Source: Bradyrhizobium sp. Arg816
Lineage (GTDB): Bacteria; Pseudomonadota; Alphaproteobacteria; Rhizobiales; Xanthobacteraceae
Reading direction: 5' to 3'
DNA length: 64,000 nucleotides
Assembly: GCF_029989365.1 (NCBI RefSeq)
Contig: NZ_JAPRAQ010000001.1
Location: 62,001 to 126,000 of the forward strand
The notes under the pieces: generated by a model
Told to the model about the DNA's origin: nothing
Database searches by the model: none
The model's input: only the letters and a program-made list of their open reading frames with translations
Translations under genes and position numbers: made by a program
Shown here: piece after piece, positions 1 through 8,530 of the stretch
Numbering within the stretch: position 1 is the stretch's first letter
How the letters are laid out: each line of letters opens with the position of its first letter

Positions 1-1423
1 CGGACGCATCCCTGATCGAGCGCGCAAAGCTCTCGCCTTCCAGCGGCATCTGCGGGCAGCCGGCGATCGTGCTGGGCGCCTCGATGCCGATCAGCTCGAG
101 CAGCGTCGGCGTGAGGTCGCAGGCGTGGACGAAGTGGTGCCGCAGCTCGCCTTTGCCTGCGATCTTCTTCGGCCAGTTGATGACGAAGGGATCGCGGATG
201 CCGCCGCCATGGGTGTTCTGCTTGTAGCGCCGCAGCGGCGTGTTCGACGCCATCGCCCAGCCATGCGGGAAATTGCTGTGGGTGTCGGGCCCGCCGATAT
301 CGTCGAGACGCGCGAGCTTCTCCGCGATCGGCTCCGGCTTGAAGTTGAACGGCCCCATCGCGTTGACGAAGCCGAGCGGCCCGCCTTCCTGGCTCGCGCC
401 ATTGTCGGACATCACGATGATCACGGTGTTGTCGCGAATGCCGGCCGTCTCCAGGAACGCGACAAGCCGTGCAAGATGGCGGTCGGAATGGTCGAGCATG
501 CCGGCGAAGGCCGCCTGCAGGCGGGTGAAGACACGGCGCTCATCGGCTGTGTGCTCCTCCCACGGCTTCACGCCATCGTTGCGCGCCGGCATCCGGGTTG
601 CCTCAGGCACCAGCCCCATCGCCTTCTGGCGTGCCAGACGCCGTTCGCGCTCGACGTCCCAGCCGTGCGCGAATTCGGCATCATAGCTCCTGATGATATC
701 GCCCGGCGCCTGATGCGGCGCATGACAGGCGCCAAGTGCGACCCAGGTGAGCCAGGGAACGTCAGGACGGTCGGCGACATGGTCGCCGATGAATCGGATC
801 GACTGGTCAATCAGGTCCTCGGTCAGGTGATAGCCGTCGGCGTAGGTGCCGGGAGGATCAATATGCGTGTTGTCGGAGACGAGCTCCGGCGCGTACTGGT
901 CGGTCTCGGCATCGAGGAAGCCGTAGAAGCGATCAAAGCCGCGTCCCAGGGGCCAGCCGTCGAACGGACCGGTGGCGCCGCTTTCGGTCAGCGGCGTGAC
1001 GTGCCATTTGCCGACCATGTAGTTGCGGTAGCCATGGATGCGCAGCATCTCGGCCAGCGTCCCCGCCTCGCGCGCGATCTTGCCGCGGTAGCCGGGATAG
1101 CCGGAATCGAAATTGGCAAGGCAGCCGACGCCGACCGAGTGATGATTGCGTCCTGTCAGCAGCGCGGCGCGCGTCGTCGAGCACATCGCCGTGGTGTGGA
1201 ATCCTGAGTAACGCAGCCCTTCGGCCGCGAGCCGGTCGATGGTCGGCGTTTTGATTGCCGAACCGTAGCAGCCGAAATCGGAGAAGCCGACGTCGTCGAA
1301 CAGCACGACCAGGATGTTCGGCGCGCCCTCGGGCGGCTTCGGCGCATCCGGCCACCAGGGTTTTGACTCCGCGACCGTCTTGCCGACGGTGCCGCGGAAC
1401 GGCGTGCCGCTGCCTGCGCTCAT
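1..1423 (-). CDS. Arylsulfatase (type I sulfatase family), C-terminus cut by window edge
   Basis: The frame is open from an ATG at 1423 to the window edge, giving at least 474 residues with no stop, so the C-terminus lies outside. The N-terminal part has the alkaline-phosphatase-fold start (PNILVVLFDDVGF, about residues 35-47, with the metal-binding Asp pair). A sulfatase signature C81-S-T-T-R85 runs into AALLTGRNHH. The Cys is the residue that the maturation enzyme converts to formylglycine. In most family members the third position is Pro; here it is Thr. Further family motifs are the GKWH block near residue 110 and MSDNG in the middle. It should hydrolyse sulfate esters, releasing sulfate. 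No signal peptide is evident. It is transcribed away from a TetR gene with a palindrome between them. The family call is firm; the substrate is unknown. Confidence 0.9.
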   Translation of the reverse strand, partial: MSAGSGTPFRGTVGKTVAESKPWWPDAPKPPEGAPNILVVLFDDVGFSDFGCYGSAIKTPTIDRLAAEGLRYSGFHTTAMCSTTRAALLTGRNHHSVGVGCLANFDSGYPGYRGKIAREAGTLAEMLRIHGYRNYMVGKWHVTPLTESGATGPFDGWPLGRGFDRFYGFLDAETDQYAPELVSDNTHIDPPGTYADGYHLTEDLIDQSIRFIGDHVADRPDVPWLTWVALGACHAPHQAPGDIIRSYDAEFAHGWDVERERRLARQKAMGLVPEATRMPARNDGVKPWEEHTADERRVFTRLQAAFAGMLDHSDRHLARLVAFLETAGIRDNTVIIVMSDNGASQEGGPLGFVNAMGPFNFKPEPIAEKLARLDDIGGPDTHSNFPHGWAMASNTPLRRYKQNTHGGGIRDPFVINWPKKIAGKGELRHHFVHACDLTPTLLELIGIEAPSTIAGCPQMPLEGESFARSIRDAS

Positions 1424-1483
1424 CTGTTCCTCCCTGCTCGCTGCGGGAACGGCACGGTTGACCCGCGGCCCACCCACGTCTAG

Positions 1484-1503
1484 ATTATAATCCGAATTAT
1501 GAT
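1484..1503. promoter_or_regulatory. Palindromic operator and possible -10 box between sulfatase and TetR genes
   Basis: The 20-base sequence ATTATAATCCGAATTATGAT is an inverted repeat with two mismatched pairs and a very AT-rich composition inside GC-rich DNA. A perfect TATAAT lies in it at 1486-1491. A TTGACC lies at 1458-1463, though the 22-base spacer is long for a standard promoter. Position and symmetry suggest the site bound by the adjacent TetR protein to control both divergent genes. This is inferred from sequence alone. Confidence 0.5.
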
Positions 1504-1518
1504 TATGATTTTTGCCGG

Positions 1519-2196
1519 ATGCAAGCGCGGATGCGGCCAAGCTCGGACGACCCCGATTTCGACCTGCCCGGCGTTGCCCCGTCGCGCCAGAAGCGCAGCC
1601 GCGAGACGACGCTGGCGCTGCTGCGCGCCGGCGCCGACATGCTGCGGACGCGCAGCCTTGCCGAGCTGTCGATCGAGACGCTCTGCACCGAGGTCGGCGC
1701 CACCGTCGGCGCCTTCTACAGCCGCTTCGAGAGCAAGGAGGCCTATTTCAACGCACTGATGGCGCTGGCTGCGCGCGACGGCGAGCAGCGGCTCGGCGAA
1801 ATCAGGCGACCGTCACCGGATACGGACCTCGACAAGCTCTGCCACGTCATCGTCAGCGGCATCATCACCTGGATGCGCAACCACGAGGGCGTGCTGCACG
1901 CCGCGCTTCAGCACGACGACACCCGCCCGGACAAATGGACGCCGTTCAAGGCCCTCGCGAAGGCAACGACCGAGCGCGCCACCCCTCTCCTGCTCCCGGC
2001 CATGGGCAAGGGACGCAAGGCCGCAAAGACCCGGACCATCGCCTTCGGCTTTCAGGTCGTTCTGGGCACGCTGGTGAACGCGATCCTCAACGATCCCGGG
2101 CCGCTGTCGCTTAGATCAAAAGAGATGGAGACGCGGCTCGCCGGTTGCCTGTTGCTGTTGCTCCAGGCGGAGATCAATCAGTCGACGCCGAGATAG
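1519..2196 (+). CDS. TetR/AcrR family transcriptional regulator
   Basis: This is a 225-residue protein with an N-terminal TetR helix-turn-helix at about residues 25-75, including the family-typical GATVGAFYSRFESKEAYFNAL block where the recognition helix meets the next helix. The rest is an all-helical ligand or dimer domain with no specific recognisable family. It starts only 16 bases after a palindrome, and no clear ribosome site precedes the ATG; a second in-frame ATG lies four codons later. It is divergent from the sulfatase, the likely target. Its last 19 bases overlap the 3' end of the convergent livF-like gene. Confidence 0.85.
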   Translation: MQARMRPSSDDPDFDLPGVAPSRQKRSRETTLALLRAGADMLRTRSLAELSIETLCTEVGATVGAFYSRFESKEAYFNALMALAARDGEQRLGEIRRPSPDTDLDKLCHVIVSGIITWMRNHEGVLHAALQHDDTRPDKWTPFKALAKATTERATPLLLPAMGKGRKAAKTRTIAFGFQVVLGTLVNAILNDPGPLSLRSKEMETRLAGCLLLLLQAEINQSTPR

Positions 2197-2897
2197 GCCT
2201 TCTGCACCTGCGGGTCCTGTGCGAGCGCCGCGGCCGTGCCGGATAGCACGCTCTTGCCGACCTGGAGCACGGTGGCGAAGTCCGAGACTTCCAGCGCGAG
2301 CTCGATCGATTGCTCGGCGAGCAGGATGGTCAGGCCCTCGCGATGCAGGCGGCCGAAGGTCTCGTACATGGATTCAACCACCGCCGGCGCGAGGCCGAGC
2401 GACGGTTCGTCCAGCATCAGCAGCTTCGGATCGCTCATCAGCGCGCGGCCGACCGCGAGCATCTGCCGCTCGCCGCCGGACATGGTGCCGGCGCGCTGGT
2501 TGCGGCGCTCCTTCAGGCGCGGGAAGATCTCGTAGACGCGCTCAAGCAAATTGGCCTGGCGTGACTTGTCGTGCAGCGGCGTCGCGCCGAGCATGAGGTT
2601 GTTCTCGACGCTCTGCTGCACGAACAGCCGCCAGCCTTCCGGCGACAGCGCAAGCCCCTTGCGCACGATCGCAAAGGCCTTCTGGCCGGCGATGTCCTCG
2701 CCGCGAAAGCTGATCGATCCGGAATGCACGGGAATGAGACCCGCGATTGCATTCAGCGTCGTGGTCTTGCCGCCGCCATTGGAGCCGAGCAGCGCGACGA
2801 CGCTGCCCTCCGGCACCTCCAGCGAGACGTCGGAGACACCGATGAGGTCGCCGTAGCGCACCTCGAGGTGCTCGATCCGAAGAAGCGCGCCGCTCAT
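2178..2897 (-). CDS. livF: Branched-chain amino acid-type ABC transporter ATPase (LivF-like)
   Basis: This 239-residue ATPase has Walker A GSNGGGKTT (residues 38-46), the signature MSGGERQ (139-145) and Walker B LLMLDEP (159-165). Length and sequence match the LivF subfamily, which powers high-affinity uptake of branched-chain amino acids or related polar solutes. It is the last gene of the minus-strand operon substrate-binding protein, livH, livM, livG, livF. Its ATG overlaps the livG stop as ATGA (2894-2897), implying translational coupling. The substrate cannot be read from the sequence, since many Bradyrhizobium Liv systems carry non-amino-acid ligands. Confidence 0.93.
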   Translation of the reverse strand: MSGALLRIEHLEVRYGDLIGVSDVSLEVPEGSVVALLGSNGGGKTTTLNAIAGLIPVHSGSISFRGEDIAGQKAFAIVRKGLALSPEGWRLFVQQSVENNLMLGATPLHDKSRQANLLERVYEIFPRLKERRNQRAGTMSGGERQMLAVGRALMSDPKLLMLDEPSLGLAPAVVESMYETFGRLHREGLTILLAEQSIELALEVSDFATVLQVGKSVLSGTAAALAQDPQVQKAYLGVD

Positions 2898-3661
2898 AGG
2901 TCCCGCCCGCCCATCAGCTCGACCGGCGTATGGCCGGCCGCGGCCTTCGCCGCGCGTTTGCCGAGATAGGCTTCGATCACCGCCGGGTTCGAGGTGACCT
3001 CGCGCGGCGAGCCGCGGGCGATCTCCTTGCCCTGGTGAAACACCATCACGCGGCTCGCAAGCGACATGATCACTTCCATGATGTGCTCGACGATGACGAG
3101 CGTGATGCCGGAGCGGTGGATGTCGCGCACGAGATCGATGGCGAGCCTCACTTCGTGGGCGTTGAGCCCGGCCATGGCCTCGTCGAGCAGCAGCACCTTT
3201 GGCTCGGTCGCAAGTGCGCGGGCGATCTCCAGCCGCTTGCGGCCGGGCGTGCCGAGCGAGCGCGCCGGCGCATCCGCAAGCCTGCTCATGCCGACGCGCT
3301 CCAGCACCGCGCGCGCCCGGGTCTCGGCCTCGTGGCGATGCGAGGTGCGCAGGAAGGCGCCGATCATGACATTCTCTAGCACCGTCATGCCTTCAAAGGT
3401 CTGCGGCACCTGGAAGGTGCGCGCAAGCCCGAGCCCGGCGCGCTGCTCCGGCGCGAAGTCGGTGATGTCGGTCCCCTCGAACAGCACGCGGCCCGACGTG
3501 GTCTTGAGGTCGCCGGTGAGGCAATTGAAGAAGGTGGATTTGCCGGCGCCGTTGGGGCCGATCAGGCCGAGAATATCGCCCTGCTCCAGCGTCACGGACG
3601 CATCGTCCACCGCCTTGAAGCTGCCGAACGCCTTTGTGATCCCGCGCGCCTCAAGGAGCAT
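2894..3661 (-). CDS. livG: Branched-chain amino acid-type ABC transporter ATPase (LivG-like)
   Basis: This 255-residue ATPase has Walker A GPNGAGKST (residues 35-43) and Walker B VLLLDEAMAGL (156-166). The ABC signature is degenerate: residues 136-140 read LGTPG, followed by RKRLEIARAL, in place of the usual LSxGQ-type motif. I recall a similar relaxed signature in part of the LivG family, so the protein may still be active with LivF supplying the canonical half-site. Its start overlaps the end of livM by 11 bases. Confidence 0.92.
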   Translation of the reverse strand: MLLEARGITKAFGSFKAVDDASVTLEQGDILGLIGPNGAGKSTFFNCLTGDLKTTSGRVLFEGTDITDFAPEQRAGLGLARTFQVPQTFEGMTVLENVMIGAFLRTSHRHEAETRARAVLERVGMSRLADAPARSLGTPGRKRLEIARALATEPKVLLLDEAMAGLNAHEVRLAIDLVRDIHRSGITLVIVEHIMEVIMSLASRVMVFHQGKEIARGSPREVTSNPAVIEAYLGKRAAKAAAGHTPVELMGGRDL

Positions 3662-4622
3662 GGCCGGCTCCCTTGTCTGCGCCGGGCTTGCGTCGTCCCG
3701 TGAACAGGCTGAGCAGGCCGCCGGGCTGGAAGCGCGCGATCAGCACGATGATCGCGCCATACACCACGAAGGTGAGGCCCGCCCCCTTGCCGCCAAGCCA
3801 GCTGTTGGAGATCTCCTCCAGCGGCACGAGGATTGCGGCACCGATCAGCGGCCCGAACAGCAACCCTGCCCCGCCCAGCGCCGCCATGATCAGGATCTTG
3901 ACCGAGATCAGGATGCCGAGCCCGGACTCGGGATCGACGAAGCCGAACATCATCGCATAGAGCGCGCCAGCAACGCTCGTCAGCGCCGCGCTCAGCATGT
4001 AGGCATAGAGCTTGGTGCGGCTCGCCGGCGCGCCGAGCGAGCGCGCGGCCCGTTCGGAATCCTTGATCGCGCGCAGGTAAAATCCCATCCGGCTGTTGGT
4101 CATCCACCAGGTGATCAGGAGCGTGATCACGAGGACGACCAGAAAGAGATAGTAATACGGCAGCGACGACAGGAACGAGAGATCGAAGACGTTGCGCGGG
4201 ACCGTCGGGCCGGAAAGACCGACGGCAGCGCCAAGCCATTCGGTATTGGTCACGATCAGCCGTACCGTCTCAGCCACTGCGATCGTTGCCATGCTGAAAT
4301 AATGGCCGGACAAGCGCAGCGTCGGCACACCGATGATCGCAGCGAGTCCCACCGCCAGCACGATGCCGCCGGGGATTCCGAGCAGCGGCGACAGGCCGAA
4401 TTTTGCGTAGGAGCCCATCGCGGCATAGGCGCCGCAGCCGAAGAACACGACATGGCCGACCGAGACCTGGCCGGCATAGCCGCCGACTATGTTCCAGGCC
4501 GACGCGGCGATGGCATAGAGCAGCACCAGCGCGCCCAAGCGCTGCTGGAACGGCGAGGACAGCAGCAGCGGATAGGCGATCGCAATGGCTGCGACGACCG
4601 AGAGCCAGATCAGACGCCGCAT
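3651..4622 (-). CDS. livM: Branched-chain amino acid-type ABC transporter permease (LivM-like)
   Basis: This is a 323-residue polytopic permease. The frame stays open much further upstream, but the true start is the ATG at 4622, which shares one base with the livH TGA (TGATG). From there the protein begins MRRLIWLSVV and shows LivM features: the NIVGGYAGQVSVGHVVFFG segment near residue 45, LRLSGHYFSMATIA near 105, and a C-terminal GGAGLLFGPLIGA loop. A GGGGAAG sequence within the end of livH supplies the ribosome site. It forms the membrane channel with LivH. Confidence 0.92.
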   Translation of the reverse strand: MRRLIWLSVVAAIAIAYPLLLSSPFQQRLGALVLLYAIAASAWNIVGGYAGQVSVGHVVFFGCGAYAAMGSYAKFGLSPLLGIPGGIVLAVGLAAIIGVPTLRLSGHYFSMATIAVAETVRLIVTNTEWLGAAVGLSGPTVPRNVFDLSFLSSLPYYYLFLVVLVITLLITWWMTNSRMGFYLRAIKDSERAARSLGAPASRTKLYAYMLSAALTSVAGALYAMMFGFVDPESGLGILISVKILIMAALGGAGLLFGPLIGAAILVPLEEISNSWLGGKGAGLTFVVYGAIIVLIARFQPGGLLSLFTGRRKPGADKGAGHAP

Positions 4623-5485
4623 CACATCTTCCCCATCAGGCCTTGCGGCCGGAACCAGAGGAAGGACAGGAACAGGACATAGACGACGATGTCCTTGTAG
4701 ACCGCGCCGATCAGATAGCCCGATAGCGACTCGATCACGCCGATCAACAGGCCAGCGACGAGCGCGCCGGGCACGCTGCCGAAACCGCCGAGGGACACCG
4801 TGACGAAGGCGACGATGCCGAGCGTCTCGCCGACCGTCGGCACGATGTAGAAGAAGTTCGCGATCAGCGCGCCGGCGAGGCCGGTGGCGCCGGCCGCGAT
4901 GGCCCAGGCGATCGCCTGCATGGTATCGGGCCTGATGCCCATGAGCTGAGCCGCGGTCTGATCCTCCGCCACCGCCAGCATTTTTGAACCAAGCGATGTG
5001 CGCGTCAGGAGCAGGTGGAGACCGAATGTCACCAGCAGCGCGACGACACCGGCAAGCAGCCGCGAGGCTTCGAGGCGCAGGCCCGCAAACGCATAGGTGC
5101 CGCCGACGATATTCGACGGCATCGACAGGAAGTTGGCGCCGAACCACCAGAACACGGAATAGCGCAGCAGCAGCGCGAGCCCGAACGTGCCGAGGATCTG
5201 CGCCAGCATCGGCCCCTTCATGATGTCGCGGATCAGGGCGAAATAGACGACGACCCCGACGGTCGCGAGCACCAGTGTCGCCAGCGGCGCGCCGAGGATG
5301 GGCCCTCCCCCCATCAGCGTGTAGACGACATAGGCGACGTACATGCCGAGCATGACGAAGTCGCCATGCGCGAAATTGACGATGTTCATCATGCCCCACA
5401 CCAGCGTGAGGCCAGAGGAAAACAGGGCGTAGACGGCACCGAGCAGAAGCCCGCCGGCAATCACCTGCACGAGAACAAAGGACAT
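4622..5485 (-). CDS. livH: Branched-chain amino acid-type ABC transporter permease (LivH-like)
   Basis: This 287-residue inner-membrane permease has about eight hydrophobic segments and the family hallmarks GAVYALFSSGLTLVWGMMN (residues 16-34) and NFAHGDFVMLGMY just after. The C-terminal FLWFRPQGLMGKM is also typical. It lies 63 bases downstream of the substrate-binding protein gene and is translationally coupled to livM. Confidence 0.92.
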   Translation of the reverse strand: MSFVLVQVIAGGLLLGAVYALFSSGLTLVWGMMNIVNFAHGDFVMLGMYVAYVVYTLMGGGPILGAPLATLVLATVGVVVYFALIRDIMKGPMLAQILGTFGLALLLRYSVFWWFGANFLSMPSNIVGGTYAFAGLRLEASRLLAGVVALLVTFGLHLLLTRTSLGSKMLAVAEDQTAAQLMGIRPDTMQAIAWAIAAGATGLAGALIANFFYIVPTVGETLGIVAFVTVSLGGFGSVPGALVAGLLIGVIESLSGYLIGAVYKDIVVYVLFLSFLWFRPQGLMGKM

Positions 5486-5548
5486 GAGCTGCGTTGCTCT
5501 GATCAGATCATTTTGGGAAAGGCGGGACGCGCGGTCCCGCCGTCAATC

Positions 5549-6802
5549 TCACCAGCCCTTGTAGGGCAGCATCGGCGCCTTCTCGGCATTGGCCTTCGGC
5601 CACACCGAGACATAGTTCTCGCCATCCTGAAGCTGGATGATGGCGCCGGACGCGAGGACATTCTGGCCCTTGTCGTCGAACTTCACGCCCTTGTAGCCGA
5701 TCATGAGCTGCTCGGGCTTCAGGTCCGTCGCCTTCAGCGCGGCCTGGATCTTTGCAGGCTCGGTCGAACCGGCGCGGTCGATGGCATCGGCCAGCACGAA
5801 GAAGCCCTGCATCTGCCGGGCGACCGTGTCGTCCATCTCCTCGCCGCTCTTCTTCTTGTACATGTCGGCGATGATGGCGGACGCCGAGCCCGGCGGTCCC
5901 ACGACCCAGGACGAGCGGTTGAAGGCGCCTTGCGAGATCTTGCCGACCGCCTTGGTGAAGGACGGATCGGAGTAGCCGGCATCGTCGGCCAGCAGCACGG
6001 GCGGCTTGTAGTCGAGCGACTGCATGGTCTTGGCGAACAAGATCGCGTCCGACGTGTAGCTGATCATGATGACGACGTCGGGCTTCTTGTCCTTGAGCTG
6101 CAGCACCTGGCCCTGCAAGTCGGTCGCATTGACGGGATAGGCGATATCGAGCGCGATCGGCCGGCCCTTTTCCTTGAAGGCGCCGGCGATCGTATTGGCG
6201 ACCGAGGTGCCGTATTCGGTATTGTCATGGACCACCGCGACGCTGTCGGTCTTGGCACCCTGCGCCTTGATGTCGGCGAGGAAGTCGACATAGATCTTGG
6301 CGAAATCGGTCGCGATCGGCGTGGTGCGGAAGAACCATTTGAAGCCGCGCTCGGTGAGATTGGCGGCGACCGATTCCGAGTTCAGGAAGGGAACGCCGTA
6401 TTTCTCGGCGATCGCGCTCGAAGTCAGCGTGACGCCGGACTGGTAGGAGCCGAACACGGCCGCCACCTTCTCTTCCGTGATCAGGCGCAGCGCCTGGTTC
6501 TGGCCCGTCGCCGGGTTACCCTGGTTGTCGGCGAATACAGCTTCGATCTTGGCGCCGCCGAGGCCGGCAAGGCCGGCGTTCTTCGCCAGCGGCAGATTGC
6601 CAAGCTCAGGATGGGCGTTGTTTATGATGTCCATGGCGACTTCGAGCGCCGCCTTGGCGTGCGCACCGATCGAGGCCGTGCCGCCGGACATCGGCATGAT
6701 GACGCCGATCTTGATGACCTTGTCCTGGGCCTGTGCGCCGGAGCCCAGCGCAAGAAACATCGCGGCTGCGCAAAACAGCCTGGTGACGTGCTTGAAATTC
6801 AT
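5549..6802 (-). CDS. ABC transporter periplasmic substrate-binding protein (Liv type)
   Basis: This is a 417-residue type-1 periplasmic binding protein with a classic signal peptide ending near GAQAQ. The mature part starts KVIKIGVIMPMSGGTASIG, the first strand and ligand loop of the LivJ-like fold. A TTG one codon upstream is also possible, but ATG at 6802 with GGGAGG about 10 bases before it is preferred. It is the first gene of the Liv operon and delivers ligand to LivHM. The ligand is not predictable: sequences of this branch bind amino acids, amides, urea or aromatics. Confidence 0.9.
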   Translation of the reverse strand: MNFKHVTRLFCAAAMFLALGSGAQAQDKVIKIGVIMPMSGGTASIGAHAKAALEVAMDIINNAHPELGNLPLAKNAGLAGLGGAKIEAVFADNQGNPATGQNQALRLITEEKVAAVFGSYQSGVTLTSSAIAEKYGVPFLNSESVAANLTERGFKWFFRTTPIATDFAKIYVDFLADIKAQGAKTDSVAVVHDNTEYGTSVANTIAGAFKEKGRPIALDIAYPVNATDLQGQVLQLKDKKPDVVIMISYTSDAILFAKTMQSLDYKPPVLLADDAGYSDPSFTKAVGKISQGAFNRSSWVVGPPGSASAIIADMYKKKSGEEMDDTVARQMQGFFVLADAIDRAGSTEPAKIQAALKATDLKPEQLMIGYKGVKFDDKGQNVLASGAIIQLQDGENYVSVWPKANAEKAPMLPYKGW

Positions 6803-7171
6803 CAAATCAGACCTCCCAAAGGGTTTCCCCGACCAAGCTATTTTAGAAGCTGCAGGCTAAGCGCCCGCTTCCGTTTGTTTATGCCTGGTGGATCTAGGAT
6901 GGCATGCCAGCCGGACACCGGCAAGGTGAAACGGACTTGCGCAATGCTGCATGGGAGGCAGCGAACGCGCCGGCGCGGGCGGCGTTCAAATCCGGCGTCG
7001 TCCGGCGCGAACGCGGTAACCCGAACGGCGGATGTCATTGCGATCTGCAGGGGTGGGTTAACACTGCGACTGCGCCAAGCGCGGTCCGCTGGCGTAACCC
7101 GGCCCCCGTGTGTTTCCGCGAACGCAGAGGCGGTGGGTGACGCTGTCGCCACCCCACCCTGCGAAGCGCCG
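6803..7171. other. Non-coding stretch upstream of the Liv operon
   Basis: About 370 bases lie between the Liv binding-protein start and the DUF1428 stop. The open frames here are arginine/serine-rich GC-bias frames with no recognisable protein. It presumably carries the promoter for the Liv operon. I see no strong palindrome or structured RNA. Confidence 0.6.
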
Positions 7172-7534
7172 TCAGCCGACGACGTCGCTCGCCCGCAGCA
7201 GCGTCGTGAAGCCGCCATAGATCATGCGCTTGCCGTCGAAGGGCATGTCGGCGCCCTTGAGCCGCTCATCGGCCATCACCTTCTTGTTGACGGCATCGCG
7301 GGTCTCCCGATCACGGTAGACGATCCAGGAGAACACCACGACCTCGTCCTCCTTCGCGATCACCGCGCGCGGAAACGAGGTCAATTCGCCATGGGGCACG
7401 TCGTCGCCGATGCACTCGACGTAATCGAGCGCGCCGTGTTCCATCCATATGGTGCAGGCGTTTCGCGCCAGCGCCTTGTAGGCCTCGATCTTGTCCTTCG
7501 GCACGGCCAGCACGAAACCATCGACATAGGGCAT
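7172..7534 (-). CDS. DUF1428 family protein (YbaA-like)
   Basis: This 120-residue small protein begins MPYVDGFVLAVPKDKIEAYK and matches the DUF1428/YbaA family in length and in the central FSWIVYRDRETRDAVNKKVM block, a ferredoxin-like dimeric alpha-beta fold. The frame is open 28 codons further upstream, but AGGAGA seven bases before the ATG at 7534 fixes the start. Function is unknown; the fold resembles ABM-type monooxygenases. It appears monocistronic. Confidence 0.88.
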   Translation of the reverse strand: MPYVDGFVLAVPKDKIEAYKALARNACTIWMEHGALDYVECIGDDVPHGELTSFPRAVIAKEDEVVVFSWIVYRDRETRDAVNKKVMADERLKGADMPFDGKRMIYGGFTTLLRASDVVG

Positions 7535-7709
7535 CACGGATCTCCTTGGGTTGCCTGCTCCAAGGACGAAGCGGCACGGGACGATCCGACACGTCATGCC
7601 TCCCGCAAGGTGAGGCAAACTGTCGCGAGGATTTCGTGCGGTACTTCACATTTGAAGCTCGCGGCGCCGTGACATCATCCCGGACGTTTGCGCTCGCACA
7701 TCGGCGCCC

Positions 7710-8306
7710 GAGCACGCGATCCTCGACCGCCAGTTCAGCCAGCTCTACTCACAGCTTCCGTACGACTGCTATTTCGTCGCCATGCTCGACTGCTGCCCTT
7801 CCGGCGGCATGACACGTGACGGCGGTCCACGCATCCGCGGCCTGACGCCGCCCGACGATATCCGCCACCGGGCGCTGCGGTGGGAGGCAAGCGAAGGCAT
7901 GTGGGCGCCACGCGAGCTCCCTCCCCTCAACGAGAGTCTGAGCAAGAGCAAGAACGGCGCCGACTATCTCGGCGACAACGGCGCCACGCAGCGGCTCGGG
8001 CGCAGCATGGCGCTCCGCACCCAGCCCGACAAGGAATACAACAAGACGCGGGCCGAGCTCGGGCATCACGGTCCTTATCTGCCGATCCTCCTCGAGGCCT
8101 GCCAGGAGCAGGAGCCGTCCTATGAATATCGTGACGGCGTCACGGCCAAACTCCGTCGCCTCAAATATAACCAGACGCCCAATCTGGTCGGCGCCAAGAA
8201 GCGCGTCAGCGCGAAAATTCCATGGGGCGCGGCAGATGCAGGTCGCGGCCAGCGGCGGGCGCCGAAAAAGCGTGCCGCCAAGACAGGCCGGAAGAAGCGC
8301 CGCTAA
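7710..8306 (+). pseudogene. Decayed caspase-like (peptidase C14) gene fragment
   Basis: The frame reads through from a stop at 7653-7655 to 8306, but recognisable caspase-like sequence begins only near 7716 (ILDRQF then QLPYDCYFVAM) with no start codon near it. It carries the block around the catalytic cysteine, LDCCPSGGMTRD, at 7785-7820. In C14 caspases and metacaspases this reads DxCHSGG; the catalytic Cys is kept but the following His is Pro here. The middle (PPDDIRHRALRWE and GHHGPYLPILLEACQ) resembles Bradyrhizobium-type caspase-family proteins as I recall them. The link from YRDGVTA straight to LRRLKYNQTPNLVG suggests an internal deletion. The N-terminal half with the catalytic His is absent. 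Without a search the family call is moderate. Confidence 0.6.
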
Positions 8307-8456
8307 TCATTTCGCCTTGCATCGCCGCACAGTGCATCGCGGGCGCCATGAGTCCGGCCAACGCGCCGAGACCGGCCCGGCCCGGCCAAAGGCGCGGACT
8401 GCCGACGGCACGGGCCCGATTCAAGCAGGTTGAGATCTCGATTAATCGCCCGGAAC

Positions 8457-8530
8457 TGGCTGGGGAACCTGGATTCGAACCAAGACAAACAGAGTCAGAG
8501 TCTGTTGTGCTACCGTTACACCATTCCCCA
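8457..8530 (-). tRNA. tRNA-Gln (anticodon CTG)
   Basis: The reverse strand folds into a full cloverleaf: acceptor TGGGGAA (8524-8530) pairs with TTCCCCA, followed by discriminator G and an encoded CCA. The anticodon stem ACAGA/TCTGT encloses loop CTCTGAC, so the anticodon is CTG, reading CAG. The T-loop carries GGTTCGAATCC. Length is 74 bases including CCA. Confidence 0.96.

Noticed and set aside
125..1207. Long open frame on the plus strand opposite the sulfatase
   Set aside because: High-GC antisense shadow: the product has no protein-like pattern, while the reverse strand carries all sulfatase motifs.
5015..7672. 885-codon open frame opposite the Liv permease, binding protein and DUF1428 genes
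   Set aside because: Spans several unrelated genes in antisense; rich in Arg/His/Asp with no motif. A codon-bias artefact.
8457..8530. tRNA-Gln as an integration site for a mobile element
   Set aside because: The region 8.5-16 kb lies on the 5' side of the tRNA, not its 3' side. I found no integrase nor a repeat of the tRNA 3' end.
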